Positions 48,001 to 63,000 are shown, numbered from the stretch's first letter. The stretch: 64,000 bases of DNA from Macropodus opercularis (GCA_030770545.1 CM061109.1:13686001-13750000), one strand, 5' to 3'. Translations and numbers: made by a program. Notes: generated by a model not told the origin, from the sequence alone.

Positions 48001-51000
48001 GAAATGTGAGTTCGGTTGTCAAGCAGGCAGCACATAAGCATCAGTACAATGTGCATGCGCACAGGAGGCATTGTTACGGAAAATGTCTGTCAGTGTTTAA
48101 AATATCTCAACACCTATTTAATTCCGCATATGCGTAAAGACATTTGGCGCCAGACTGTGGTCTCGTATAGCTGAGCCTCATGGAGATTGTGAAGGTAAAT
48201 TATTCAAAGTGACTTGAGTGTCTGTGTTGGAATATGCTCCTCTTAGCTGTGGCTTGTCTATAATGCATAGAAACTTCCAGCATTAACAGACTTCAGCCAT
48301 CATAACACACAAAGTTGCTTCTTTGCAACTTTCTTGTATTCACAGAGATGAAAGCAAAAGTGAAGCACTGTGATAAAGCAAGGATCACAATGTTCATGCA
48401 ACTTTTATGACGGACTGCAAAGTGATCTCCCCATCTCTCAGTGTAATTAGACTTCCACAATTATAGATGATGTGAAATTTGGATAAGAGACTACCACAGA
48501 TGAATAAAGATACGATCTCTCTTAACGATCTGTAAAACGATTAGGTGCTGTTGATATTGGTGTTTTTTATTTTATTTTTTGCTGCTTGTGATGTCTGAAT
48601 TGTAAAGTCAGTAAAATCTAAAACAGTACAAAGTAGTAGACATAGTCATTACGCAGTCTGTAGTGAGAGCAGTTCCTACATTTGCAGTTTAAACAACTTG
48701 CTCTAATTGAACTCGCTCTGACTCTTGGGTAACCTCTTCATGAATTGTGCAGCATAGCTTGTACACGTGGCGCTCGATTACTTAGCCCAATGTGACTTGC
48801 AGGCATCATTTATTAATGCTAGTTGAGGAAGATCAGTTTCACTGTCCACCAGTGGGTGAACCTTTTCAGCCTCTCTGTTAAGCTGGAGTGCTGTGACTCA
48901 GTGGCATAGTGCACCTCTCGCCTGCAGACAAAAGAAATCAAAGATCACAGTATCTGTGGCTGCGCTGTTAATACACAGACACTAGGGCTGAGAGACAGAA
49001 AATGGATTTTGTGGAACCATTTGTCAGTTCAGTAACACACTGTCGAGGCACAGCGTCAGAAACTGTAAGTACAAAATGCTTTATTATGTTATAGACGTTT
49101 GGGAAAATGTCCCTTCTCATGATGTATTCTGGGGGAAAATCCCAAGCTATGAGTACAATGCGTAAATCTGCCACAGAAAACGTGTCTCACCATGGGTGTT
49201 AACTTGAGCCCAGAAGCAGAAACTGAGGGTACGAGTAGGACTCATCATTGAAGTGAACATTGCTCTAACACTGTCACACAGAATCCAGTGGTGGCCACAT
49301 GATTTGAGCCGCACAAAACGTGTTCTAAATATACACCACTGAGGCTCGCTCCTAGCGAATGTACTGTAGGTCAAACAAATCCATATCCATGTGGAAACAC
49401 TAACACCCCCAAACACAGAAAGGCATCAGATTGGTTACTGCATTCACAAACAACACAAAGTCCGATTTCAGCTTTTGCACTTGTTCTTTTATGAATTAAT
49501 GATGATTTAATGCATCCACTAGCACTTAGCTCTGTTATGTTTACTAGTTTAGGAGACGTCAGAGTTAAACTTATATTAGTGTTTTTTTGTTGACTCACTG
49601 CTTGGACTGAATTGCTTAACAGTATTGTGTAGACTTTCTTTGAGCTTATGCAGTACGTGGTGCTGATGAGCTTGTAATTATTCATCTATATCTCATGAAG
49701 TGGGCACGTCCATGGGTGCACACGCTGGCACACTCTCCCATACAGATACAAGCTTTTCACACAATTTATTATCAGCAGTACGGTAACTGGGGAACCATTT
49801 AGAGGCAAAGAAAGAGGGGCTTTGAATAATGAATGCAAAGAGCCATGTTACACGGCAGCCAAGCCTTTGAAGTGACATAACTTACTGCCACCTCGTTCAC
49901 GGCGTCATCAGTGTGCAGACACAAAGACAGAGGGAAGGGAAGGTGTGCAGGGACAGACAAAAAGATGGCAACATTTTTACTCGCTGCACTTCTCCTGAAT
50001 GCCTGCGCTCTGCCAACTTGTAGCAAGAGGACGTGTGCGTGCGCAATTATGTTCTGTTGTAAAATGAGATTCGGACGGAGCCTGCATCTCATACAAAAGG
50101 CTACAATTAACAGTTTGGGCTGTATTCTCTGACTTTATCAAACTGTTGCCATTGAGCAAATTGAATAACCACTAAATAACCAGTTTAGAGAATTCCTCTG
50201 GGCTTCTCTTATCACGTATGTGCTGACATCTAGAAATAAAACCAATTTCATGCCTCTCAAAGCATAAGAGTGAAGCATGACAACTTAGCCTGCGTGTCGA
50301 GCTTACGTAATTAATTTGATTTGCACTCACTGACTGAACTGTGGCTATGGGACATTGTTTATCATGCTTGAATCACACATTCTCTTATCACTTCAGCCCA
50401 CAGCTAACATCTTTTTTAGTATAACTGAAATATGTCAATGACAAATATTATTATAGAATTAGATTAGCTGAATTATTTTTAAAGAACCCTTTAAGAAGTT
50501 TATCTATGCTTGACTTCTCTCCACTTCCTTCCACTACAGCCACAGGACCAAGTCCTCAGGCTGGCCTCCGCCTTCAGGGACCTGGAGCGGTTCACAGGGA
50601 CCCCCGAATGGATGGGACATGGGCTCCAATAGAGAGGGGCGCGACTGCTACATCAAGTAAGTGCCCTGTGTTTAAAGAAACTGAGGGGGAGCTTTCTCTG
50701 TCCCAGATGTTTCAGACTCGTTGCCAACCTGTGATTATTCCAGCCACGTCACTGCCTCCACACTGTGCGCTCAGAATACTGATTCTATGTTCCCTCGGCT
50801 GCTGCGTGCACTCGGCTCTGCCTACTCTCACTCTCTCTCTTTCTCTCACTCACACCCACAATACTCCTCATGCAGTCTCCCAAATGCAGAAGAAGGATTT
50901 TGAGTGTGAGTGTGTGTGCACCGCTGCTGCCGATGAAGAAATCCACCTGTGCAAAGATGTGTTTTGATCTGAGAGTCTGCACGTCCCTCAGAGGAAGCGG

Positions 51001-54000
51001 GGTTTCAGTGCTGTCAGCGTAACTGATCCTTTGTAATTGGCATTTCTGGACATATGTACAGGCAGGTAAAAGAAAATCTCTGCTGCTGCTTCTATGCGTA
51101 TCTGCACATGTTCTGTTGTAAAGAGAAAGTGTGTTTGCTTGTTTTATGTCTTCTGTGGATTTGTCTTCCCTCTGCTGTGTCACCCTGGTGATGTGCAATA
51201 TGAATTCACACAGGGTCTAAAAATATCGCTGCACTTCTGATGCAAAAAGAGCCCATTTGCATGCAAGATCGAAAAAAAGTTGCATAAATACGAAAAAAGC
51301 TGTTTATTTGCATGGTATACAAAATAAGAGGAACAGTATAGTCACACATGGGTTACAGCATGAGAAGCGTGATGTCAGAGCAGTTACATAAGAAGTAAAG
51401 AGCAGTGAAAGTGCTGGGTGCCGAGTGTGTCTGCATGAGGACGATCACCGAGGCTACATTTGAGAAATACACGTGAATAATCAAACCAACTTTTCTGTGA
51501 CTGTCACTGAACACGAGAGTTTGTCCATGCTCCAGGTTACCGTTGTTAAATTAAGTTCTCGAATCTTTCAGTGGAACTCGTGTCTCTGGCGCGTGACAGG
51601 CCGCATGAATAAATCTGCAGCCATTTAATATTTACAGTCCAGCATTTTATTTATAACAATGTTATGTCGTTTAGGGACCACACGACAAAAGTGTCAATCA
51701 CAGTACACACATATCTAAGTAAAGTCAACAACATTCTTTTTTAAATTTACTTTATCAAAGTGTTTAGAGATTCACACTAAAATGTTTGAGCAGCATTTGA
51801 ACAAAAGATGTATTCTAGGCAGAAAAACACAACCCCCTCACTTTATCCACAACGTACTGTAGTTAAAAAAAAGAAAGGCAACGTTGGTGTTTTATTTGCA
51901 TTGATCTTGTTAACTGTATGGTACTGGTGCAGCTTGTGATTGTCGTATACAGGGCTGTGGAGCTACACTAGCAGCTAATGGGTATGATTAGGAACCATTA
52001 GATGCATGGCTGTCTGCACAATGGGAATCCAGCCATGTTTAGCAGGTGGCCATGCAGGGGAGGAGACAGCGCTCTTCCTGAATGCACAGGTCCATATGGT
52101 TTTTATTTGTGCACAATCTGTTGCGTTAGTCATTTGGGACATAAAACTGACACAAAAATCCAAATTAAATGTTTATTAGAAGTATCTTCACAGTTGGAAA
52201 TGTATGAGTTTCAGGGTGAAGTTATTGTATTTTTGAGATATATATATGAAAAATGAGTGTATATAATCGTTTAACTTTGGGGAAATAACATTCTGACATA
52301 GTGAGAGTGACTGAAGAAATTGTAGAAGACAGAGGCTTGAGTGTCACTGGATTTAACATAATGTAGTATTCAGTTATTAATTAGTCAAACGATCGCACCT
52401 ACAACAGAGAATGGCTGCGTTTTTAAAATATGACATTCAGGCATCTTGTTTGTGCAGTTTGTACTGTCTCCTGTCAATAATGGTTAAAAAAGCAGGTTTT
52501 AATCTCCTGTTATCTCCACAGACCTATGCAAGAAAATCCATATCACGATGACGTAGATGTTTATTTGTGACTATCAGAATAAAATCTTAATTACAAATTA
52601 TAACAGATTAGCATCCTTTGTCCTTTGAATTGAATGAGTAGCACATTTTTAAGCTCTATGTTTTTCTGGTTCATAACTCTTGGAACAAATAGTTGAAGCC
52701 TCCTGCAAAATGCCAGTTGACAGTCACTAAGCTTTGAACATATTGTTGCTGTTTTTTCATAGGATTGCAATTGAGAGATTTCTCTGTGTGACAAAGAGAT
52801 TTCTCTCTTTGTGCCATGAAAGATAAATTGTTAGTATTTCGTGCTGAATAGTACATGTGTCAAGAATAACTGTGAATTACACACTGTCTGCCCACGGCTT
52901 TAATTAACCAACATTGTTGGCACCATACGGAGCCGCTGCTGTTTTTACAGCCAGGGAATTGGAGGAACACTGTAAAAACCCCAAATATGTGAAATCTTTA
53001 TCATATTCATCTTTATTAATGTGGCAAGCAAACTACTTCCTGTACACTGTAGCGGTGTCACAGAAACCTTTGTTTGCTTCTTGGTGAAGCGCACATTGAA
53101 TATCGGCAACGTAAGAATACACACACTGAAGCCTGATTACCATCGCCTACACAATCTATTTATGCAGCCTTGCATTACATCCTATTTTCAAAACTGCCTT
53201 TGACCTGCTGTCATTAAACACTCTGGATTTAGTCAAACAGAAGACTTTAGCGGCAGACCCATTAAAAGAAGCTCGGGGCAGAGCAGCATTTTCTGAATGC
53301 TTGCATCTAACCTGCTGCACTTCCTGTCCCCACAGCCACGTCTCCCACAGCAGCTCTCTGGAGGAGATTCGGCTGGACGGGGACAAGTTTGTGCCACCAG
53401 CTCCCCGGAAGGTGGAGATGAGAAGAGACCCAGTGCTTGGCTTTGGCTTTGTGGCAGGCAGTGAGAAACCTGTGGTGGTTCGCTCAGTGACGCCAGGTAA
53501 CCAACCGAACAAAAAAACCCAAGAGAAACGGTGCAATTCACACTTCATACTATTAACAACGTCTGGTGGGCTTGGCAGGGGGTCCTTCTGAAGGCAAGCT
53601 CATCCCAGGAGACGAGATCATCATGATTAATGATGAGCCAGTCAGTTCAGCGCCCCGGGAGAGGGTTATTGACCTTGTCAGGTATGCTAACACACCAAGG
53701 TAAGTTGCTATTGCCCCGTCTGCCGTTAGTGCTCTGGGTTCTGTGATACCTTGAAAAGTTTTCATTGTAACTGAATCACTGTTTTAACTGAATCACTTTT
53801 CCACTTTTTACATTTAGGTTGTGAAAAATACATCAGTCGAGATACAAATGCCAAAATAAATTGAACCTTTATGGAGGCTATATAGTTAGAAGCTGAAACA
53901 GTTTTAGCTGATAGTGATCTAACAATGTGATTCGTTTAGAAGCCACTGTGCGGTGCTTTTGACTCGGAATACATTATACTGTATTTACCTACAGTGTTTA

Positions 54001-57000
54001 TTATGTGTTTATTATTCCACGCCTGAATCAGCATTTTGCAGCCAAACAGTCGTTGGACAAAGTGTTTGTTTGAAATAGGTTTTCCAGTGACCTGCTCCAT
54101 TCACTCTGATCAGCATGCCGTTCTCAGCTGCTGCTGCTTTCCCCCCAATCTGTCTCATTTGATTAATATTACTGAAACAGCTGAGTGGTTGACTGTGAGC
54201 GTTTGCTCCTCTTATGACCTGTGTGGCAGTCAGTAAACAGTAAATTAGTGAATGGAAAAGCGCCCAGGAGGGCTCCTACGGCCTTGAGTGAGCTCTGTCT
54301 CTGCAGCACAATGTTCTTTCTACAGCACATCCATTCATCACACGCTCTCAATAGTCATAAAAGCTGTTCCACTGTATTTTATGTATTTATTTATTTAAAA
54401 CTGATCAAAATTCGGTGTGTTCTTTTTTCTGTCCTACAGGAGCTGCAAGGAGTCCATTGTGTTGACAGTTGTACAGCCGTACCCGGTAAGTTTCTCCATC
54501 CTATGAATGAAGCTGAGGATGGTCCATTAAGTTGTTTGTGTGTCTGGAGCTGATTATTTGTGGGCTCTGTGAAAGCAAGTCATTAATCTTGCCATATGTT
54601 TGAGTTGGCACAGTATCAGCACTGTCTTAGCTGAGTGTTAGAACTCAGCTAACTCAAAGCGAGTCCAATTACTGTAGTCTTTCCAAGTCTTCATATTGCA
54701 GCATTGCATCCTCGAAAGCCCCCAAATGAACTTGCCACATCAACATTTACTAGAGTCACGGAGCAGCAGATGGTGCCGAACACACAGTGCCAAGAGCATA
54801 TATTCGGCCTTTGTTAACAGTTCACATAATAAGTCAGTGGAAATGGAATTATGCTTGGATTCCCTCCAAAAATACACTAAAGCATTAGGGTGCGCTCACG
54901 GAAAACATGTTGGTTTTTGGACAAAAATTTTTAACAATGTGATGAGAATTATGGTGTTTTATACTCTTTAATATTTTCTCAAACTTACAAATCGAAATGA
55001 ATGCATTCTCTTTGAATTTTTTAAATTATATTATATATCATATGATTATTTGGAAATGTATGTGTAGTGTCTTGTAAATTGTAAATTTGTATAATAATAA
55101 TTTTATTTGCACTCACTCCACTCATTCTTTCGCACCTTACTAATTGTTTGTAGCTATGGTGACGATTGAGTTTCCCCACTGTGGGATCAATAACAAATTA
55201 TCTTATCTATCTCATCTTATGTCTCAGTATTTAATGCTGCATGATGAGTCTCTTAGCAAGTCCCTAAACTTGAAAGGGTTTGATTTGCAGGAAAACACAC
55301 ACGCAATAGTCCAACCTGTAATAATTTCAATTCTCCAGCTGTGTTATGTCTCAATGACACAACAGTAGCAAAGGTGTCCTCCCGCTCATGTCCTCACAAA
55401 CATTACATTACATTAATTGCATCAGTGAAGGAATAGGGGGTCGTCACAATTCAATGTCCTTGAATTGAGTAAAGCTGAAGAATTCATGAATCATCTCTGA
55501 AGGAATGGATTGTCCTTTAAGTGTTTTTCTTCTCTCCTTCCTAAAAGTCACCAAAGTCTGCATTCATCAGCGCAGCCAAAAAGGCCAAGTTAAAGACTAA
55601 TCCTGTTAAAGTCCGCTTCGCTGAAGAGGTCATCATCAACGGCCAAGTCCCTGTAAGTCACTGGACACTGATTCATGTTTGTGCAGGAGATGACAGGAGC
55701 AGATGTGAACTTTTCAAGCTGGAACAGAGTAGACATTTTTCCTGAAGCTTTCTATACTGTTGCACTCCACTATGAACCGCTATAGTCCACTACACTCCAT
55801 CCACCCAAACAGTCTGGGGTCTTTTCCAAAATTCTGAACTGATCCTTTTACTTCTCCTTGAATATTCAGAGCCATTCAATAAGCAATCATTTCCACCCAG
55901 CGGCCTTAACAATGTCTGATTACAGACTCTTCCACCCCAGCTCCTACTGACGGCATTTGATACAGTGCTGGAAACAGCTTTCAATTAGAAACAGTGAGGT
56001 TTTAATGATAGGTTACACTTTGTCCATCCAGGAAACGGTGAAGGACAACTCCCTTCTTTTTATGCCAAATGTTCTGAAGGTGTATCTGGAGAATGGACAG
56101 ACTAAATCGTTTAAATTCGACAGCAACACATCCATCAAGGTAGGTACTGGAAAAACAGTTTGTTAAACTAGTTTAAATGTTGACTGTTATGACTTGTGAT
56201 AATGGCTTTGAGCAGGCATCTGTCCAGTTCTTGTCACATTAACAATGACTTTGTCTGTGTGAAAGGATGTCATTTTGACCCTGCAAGAAAAGCTTTCCAT
56301 TAAGAGCATTGAACATTTCTCTCTGATGCTGGAGCAAAGATCTGAGGGATCTGCCAGCAAGCTCATGCTCCTGCATGAGCAAGAGATGCTGACTCAGGTA
56401 ATAGTAAACTAGACGTCAATGACTTGATGATAAAACACCCAGAGTATCTAGCCATTCAGCTTGAAACTACTGGCTAATTAGCTTAGCATAAAGACTGCTA
56501 GTGTCCAATAAAATCCACCCACTAGCACCTTCAAAACTCACCAATCACACATCAGTTAAAATCAAATGCATTATGTAAAAATTAGTACTTGTGTTTAGAC
56601 ACATTGTTAACTTGATAACTAATGGGACCCTGTAATAAATCGTCTACTCTAGGTGACACAGAGGCCAGGGTCGCACAAGATGAAGTGTTTTTTCCGCATC
56701 ACATTTGTCCCGAAGGATCCTGTGGAGCTGCTTAGGAGAGACGCCATAGCATTCGAGTACCTCTACGTTCAGGTGACCGACAGTAAACGAACACAACACG
56801 TGGCACATTTCAAGATTGAAAAAGTCACCTCTTTCTGACTCCTCTTTCACTGCCCTTCCAGAGCTGTAATGACGTGGTCCTGGAGAGATTTGGGTCAGAG
56901 CTTAAATATGACACGGCCCTCCGTCTGGCTGCCCTGCAAATGTATATTCTAACCATCAACACCAAGCAGTCACAGAAAGTTTCCCTGAAGTATATAGAGT

Positions 57001-60000
57001 GAGTAAATCAGATTTCCATCTACAAAGCTTGATCGATTCTGATGACCTATCCCTTCTTTAAAAGATAATACTAGTCCAAAATGTTGCTGTAAAACTAAAA
57101 TATGATATTACAAATATTGTTCTGCTGCAATGTCACAAAATATATTCTTCTCAGTGGATTAATTGTAATATATATAGTAAATCAATCACCAATCAAAATG
57201 ATTTCACTGTTTAATAAAGAGCTCATGTGACCGTTGTTAATATTTTTGAACTGTGCATCTGCAGGAAAGAGTGGGGTTTGGCCTTGTTCCTGCCTCCTGC
57301 AGTGCTTTCCAGCATGAAAGAGAAGAACATCAAAAAAGCCCTTACTCACATTCTTAAAACCAACCAGAATCTGGTGCCACCTGGTAAAAAGGTAGAATGT
57401 TTCACCTCTTCATCACTCTGTATCCACCTCACTCCAGCTCCCTTTGCCTTGCGTCGCATCTGGCCAAGACTCTTGACCACCACCTAGTGGAGAGTCAAGT
57501 CTGCTTGTTGGCATCTTGAAAAGAAGCTGCACACTGGCTCATTTAAAATGCTTGTATCTTATCATATATGTCTCCCGTTTCCTTCCCATTGCAGCTGACT
57601 GCTTTGCAGGCAAAGGTGCATTATCTGAAGTATCTCAGCGACTTAAGACTGTATGGAGGACGAGTGTTTAAGTCAACACTAGTAGTGAGTAAAGCCTCCT
57701 ACTTGTTAATTACCTCAGTTGTGTTGTGTGTGACAGACTATGACTATGCATTTATCGAAAATGATTCAAGCACAAATTGCCAACACATTGCACAAACTAA
57801 ATGGTTTTGCACATATGCTCATCACTTGTGATGTCTCCACTGAGGTGATAAACGGTGCTTTTGCAGAATGAAAGGGAAACTGTGACATACTGCTGATTTA
57901 CATGCAGAGGGTGATATTGTAGAAGCACTGACTTTCTTCCTCTTTAACAGCAAGGCGAGAAGCACACTGAAGTGACTTTGCTGGTGGGCCCAAGATACGG
58001 CATTAGTCACGTGATTAACACCAAAACCAACCTGGTGGCACTTCTGGCTGATTTCAGTCACGTCAATCGCATTGAGATGTATACAGAAGACGAGAACAGA
58101 GTTAGAGTGGAACTTCATGTCCTGGATGTAAAGGTTAACAAACTTTCTGCCCTTTTATAATAAAGAATGCGCTGACTGGTTTTGTGAATAATGACCATGT
58201 TTTCATTATAATCTCATTTTGCAGCTTTGCTCTCTCATTTATTCTGTTCTCATTGTCTTTCATGTCTTTCACAGCCCATCACTCTCTTAATGGAGTCTGT
58301 TGATGCAATGAATCTGGCCTGTTTGACTGCTGGCTACTACAGATTGCTGGTGGACTCTCGGCGTTCCATCTTCAATGTGGCCAAAAACACAGAAAGTAGG
58401 GCAGCATGTAAATCTGGAATGGTCACAAGACGTGTCAGTGCTTTTAGTTTTTTTTTGTGTGTGTGTTTCATTTTTGCTTCCTCTCTGCAGGCCATGCATC
58501 AAGAGTGAAGCAGAACTACCAGAGCATTGAGTGCACATACAGCACACCCCATAAAGGATGTGACGACAGGAGCATACAGCGTTGCAGTCAAGATTATTCT
58601 GACCAGGAGTGTGAATACCTTGATCACGGGAGATGTGAAGGCCAACCAGTCTACGTTACTGAGATCCATCAACCCCAACACTCGGTCCACATGGCAGAGA
58701 GAGTGGAGTGCTGCAGAGCCCCTTGCTCCCAAACTTACCTCAATGTTCCAAGGCCCAAAACCCAAGACTCCTCCAGGAGTGCAAAGGTCTCCTTTATATT
58801 TGGAGATCCTCCCTTGGACAGTGTAAACCCCCAACATTTGGGTTACCAGAGACTCATGGATGAAAGCCCAGAGATTCTAGACAATCACAGCCCCATGTAC
58901 AGACGTCTTGAGGAGGACTATAAGATGATGGATGCCATAGAAGATGGGGATGGGTATCCATACTCCACCAAAATCTTTGGCCCTGCTGAGTGCATTGAGG
59001 AGCCACTGCTGCATGATATCTGCTACGCAGAGACAACAGATGAGGCAGAGGATGAGGATGACATAAGTTGTGAGGAGGACATGGTGATGAGTGACATTGA
59101 CAAGCCTATGTTGCTCTCGCTCTCTGGGTCCAGTGATGACATCATTGACTTGACCTCCCTCCCTCCTCCACCGGAGGGTAACGATGAGGAGGACAATGAT
59201 GTACTGCTGCACTCTCTTAACTTGGCCATCGCTGCTCCTCCTCCTGGCTTTAGGGACAGCTCTGACGAAGAGGAGCAGCAGGGGGCAGGACCTCGGGCCC
59301 AGGGGGTTCGCAATGACATCCCAGTGTCTCTTATAGATTCAGTGCCCACCCACAGGGCAGAGGGCCACGCGGAGCCTCTGGACGATGCAGTGGTGTCCAC
59401 CTTACAGGCACTTGAAGCCCTCGCTGCATCGGAGGAACACAGTCCAGCACAGTCAGAGAGTAGCACAGGTTCTTCTTACACTATTGTAACGTTCATCCAT
59501 TAACACCACACATGTTCCAGCCATTCCCTTTTGATTTGATGTTGATTTTTTTCAATAAAGTCCATTTTGTTCTATGTTTCCATTCGTGTGAGTATTTCTT
59601 CATTCATTTACACATGCAAACAGTTGTGTTCATTGGAGAATCATTTATTTTGTCAAAATTCGTTCCTGTTTTGTGTAATTTTCTTTGCCAGACGTTTGTT
59701 GTTGATAAAAAAGACAGAGAACAAAACAATTTAAACAGAATATATTAAAAATAATATCAACAGCATGCAATTTTAGTTTTTTGACTATTCGCTATTAGTA
59801 TTTTTAATGTTCTATGTTAAGTGGACTGCTATGCAATGTAGTGGTTTCTGTTTCTTGTTGTGCGTGCTGTCATCATTAACTCTTTCATAGTACTCTCTTA
59901 AATGCTGATTCACATTGTCATCATTAATCAAATTTGACTCCCTAATCTGTAATATTTTCCATGTGCTTCACGTTAAGTTGTTAATGAAATGTTTTTTTTC

Positions 60001-63000
60001 TGTGATACACAGGTGTAGAGCTATCAAGAGCATTTAGTCCTGAGTCCTCTGATTCTGGCAATGAGACAAACTCTTCTGAGATGACAGAGAGTTCAGAACT
60101 GGCTTGCGCACAGAGACACTCAGAAAACCTGAGGATGTATGTAGTCATGACAGAAGGATACCATGCCATGAATGAGGAAAAGACAGAGCTGCCCGCACCT
60201 AACAATGGAGGAGCGAGAGCTATGCCATACAACCCCCAGGAGCATCAGGAGGAGGCAAAATCGTCTGCTGCCGCTTCCTCACAGATGTTTCACTCAGACG
60301 GTGGTGAAATGGAGCCAGAGACTATGGAAATAAAATCAGTGAGTGAGTACTTCACTAAGATACACATGGATTCAGTGATGAACAAGCAGAGAGGAAAACA
60401 GAAGGCAGCAGAGAATAAAGGCCAAAGAGATACATGTGAGTCCTCTGATAGACCCCACATGACTGCTCAAGACCCAGCTAAAGAGGACCCCCCTCATCTT
60501 GTTGGGAAGTACAACGCTTTCACTGTGAGAGATTCCTATTATATGAATCAGCTTGATCTGGGGCGAACTCACTTTAAAGACAGGCATCAAAAATGGCAGC
60601 AGAGAGCGGCTGGAAACAAAATGGCAGAGAATCTCTCTGCAGAATGTGTGAATGAGTCACAGGCTTCCCACGCAGACAGGTTGACACTAAAGGGAGAGAA
60701 AAAGGACTCTGATGAAAGAAGCCAACAGTTAAATGCCCAATTCCGCTCGCCATCCAAAGCGCCCGTCCCCGCAGAGGGAGACGCCGCTTCACAGGATAAT
60801 GAGCAGCCACAAATTAAGATTCCGCCATCAGAGCAAGACGTCACACGCTTATATGACTACCATGTGAGCAAGCGCATGTCATCGATACAAAGTGAGGGCG
60901 TTCATTCTCTCCAGAGCTCACAGTGCTCCTCTATAGATGCCGGTTGTAGCACAGGCAGCAGCAGCTGTGTCACGCCCATGGATTCTCCCCTGTGTGTCAC
61001 AGATAATATGCATGTACTGTCAGAGTCCTCACTGAGAGGGCTCAGTTATGTAACTGCTGAGGAGAAATCTTACGGGCCAGCAGGCCAAGGGAAAGCTGCC
61101 CATCCCATGGACCCCACCCTGCTGAGGAAGATTCATGCAGCTACCAGTGCTGAGCCTGGGTTTACAATTCCACGGGATGGCAGTCACAGGATGCCCAAAA
61201 TAAAAGAAACCACAGGTAAAACTAAACAGTAAGACAAGAGGTCAAATTACACTACACAAGAGTATCACTTATCTCTAGTAGTAAATTACCAAATGGAAGG
61301 TTTGGGTTTTATTTTTAGGATACCTGAATAAGGGGAGAGGACCGGAAATTTGCTTGTGCCTCTAACAAAATGTATTTGTATATCAAAAACAAAAATCTCT
61401 AGACACCAGTTGTTTTTATTGAAAAGTTTTCATTGGAACTGCTCTACTGAGGAAATATTTGAGTATTTGAAGTAATCGGCAATTTGTGATGCTGAAAACG
61501 AAGATCTATCAGATCTTTCTAGATTGAATTGTTTGCAAGGTGTTTGCAAGCTGGACAAATGCATTTTGGGAACTATACTATAATCTTGCAGAATTACAGT
61601 GGATCAGAAGACTGATCCATCCACGCATGCATGCATCCATGTACCTTAGAATAGCTTTGGAAGTGCAGCTGCTTTTTGATCGTTATAATAAATTAACCTG
61701 ACTGGCTGATGACTCAATTTTATGCTGGTAGACAATTACAGCACCAGCTGCAAGAAAACAAAGTCAGTAATAAATAATAGTTAAACTGTTTGGTTTGATA
61801 TGTAAATTACTATCATTTTAAGACTTAAATGTATTTTTACTTGCACTAATAGGATCTAGTAGCCTAATTAATTTACAGACGATGTGTTGTCAAAGAGATG
61901 CTTAACAGTTCTGTTTGTTTTCCTGCTACCCCTAGTGTAGCTTGCACACAGCGGAGGAAGGTTGAAGAAGAGTCATCTTTAGCTCTCTGTAATGAGACCA
62001 GTACCACCACCACAACCATGTCACCTTCATCCTTACGAAGTAGCACAGAGCCCAGTAGGCTAACACAGGCCTGTCCTGAGATGGACCCACTCGCCCTGGC
62101 TTTCCCCTCAAGTGGATCATCATGTGAACCTACAACAGGCAGCCTCAGGAAGCCACGTGGGGTTCGGATGCTCAGAAGGAGCTGGAGCACCACAATGCCA
62201 GGCTCCAGGAGCTTAGAAGCACTAATAGAGAAAACCAAAGCCACACTCACAGGAAAGAGCGGTGGTCAGACTTTGCAGTCTCATGATGCGCCAGAGTCAC
62301 AGAGGGAATACTCTATCAACTCCTTACCCAAGAGCTTGTCCCAGGGTTTACTAACCTCTAATTCATCTGATAAAGAGCTGCTGAGAGGAGCCTCTGCGTT
62401 GCTTCCGGAGCCAGCAGCACCAAAGTTGGCTATACGGAGGTGCCACAGGCCGTTCAGTCACTGCTTCCACTGGAGAAAGACAAACACAGATGGTGATAAT
62501 GAAGGCAGAGATATGCCCTCACATGCACTGTTCTCTGACAGCACAGTTTCATTCTGTCCAGTGGAAAACTCAAAGCAGAAATCAGACTGTAAAGTTGCAC
62601 AGAGTAACATGACCACTGATGTGAATGGCAGAAGCCTTAAAGCAAGGCTAGATCATGTAAATTCGATGAAGGGCAAAACATACAGCCTCCACACAGGGTT
62701 CGCACTTGCACGGCAGGATGCTTTAGAGATGGTCGGCGTGTTGCGTTCCAGCATTGGGCGCTTGGCCAGACGCGAGAGGATTGAGGTCAACAAGGCTGAC
62801 ATGGAAACATTCTCCCAGCTGCTTTTAATGCAGGCCAAAGTGCTAAGCAATTCCTGCAGTCAGATGGCCATAGAGTACAGCAGCCCGGAGGAGTTGCTGC
62901 TTACACTGACGCACAGCTTTCACACACTCTGCTGCTTGACACAAGCCTGCATGTCATTAGTGGAAGGCTTGAACACTGAGCGAGAGCGGCGCAAACTGGT

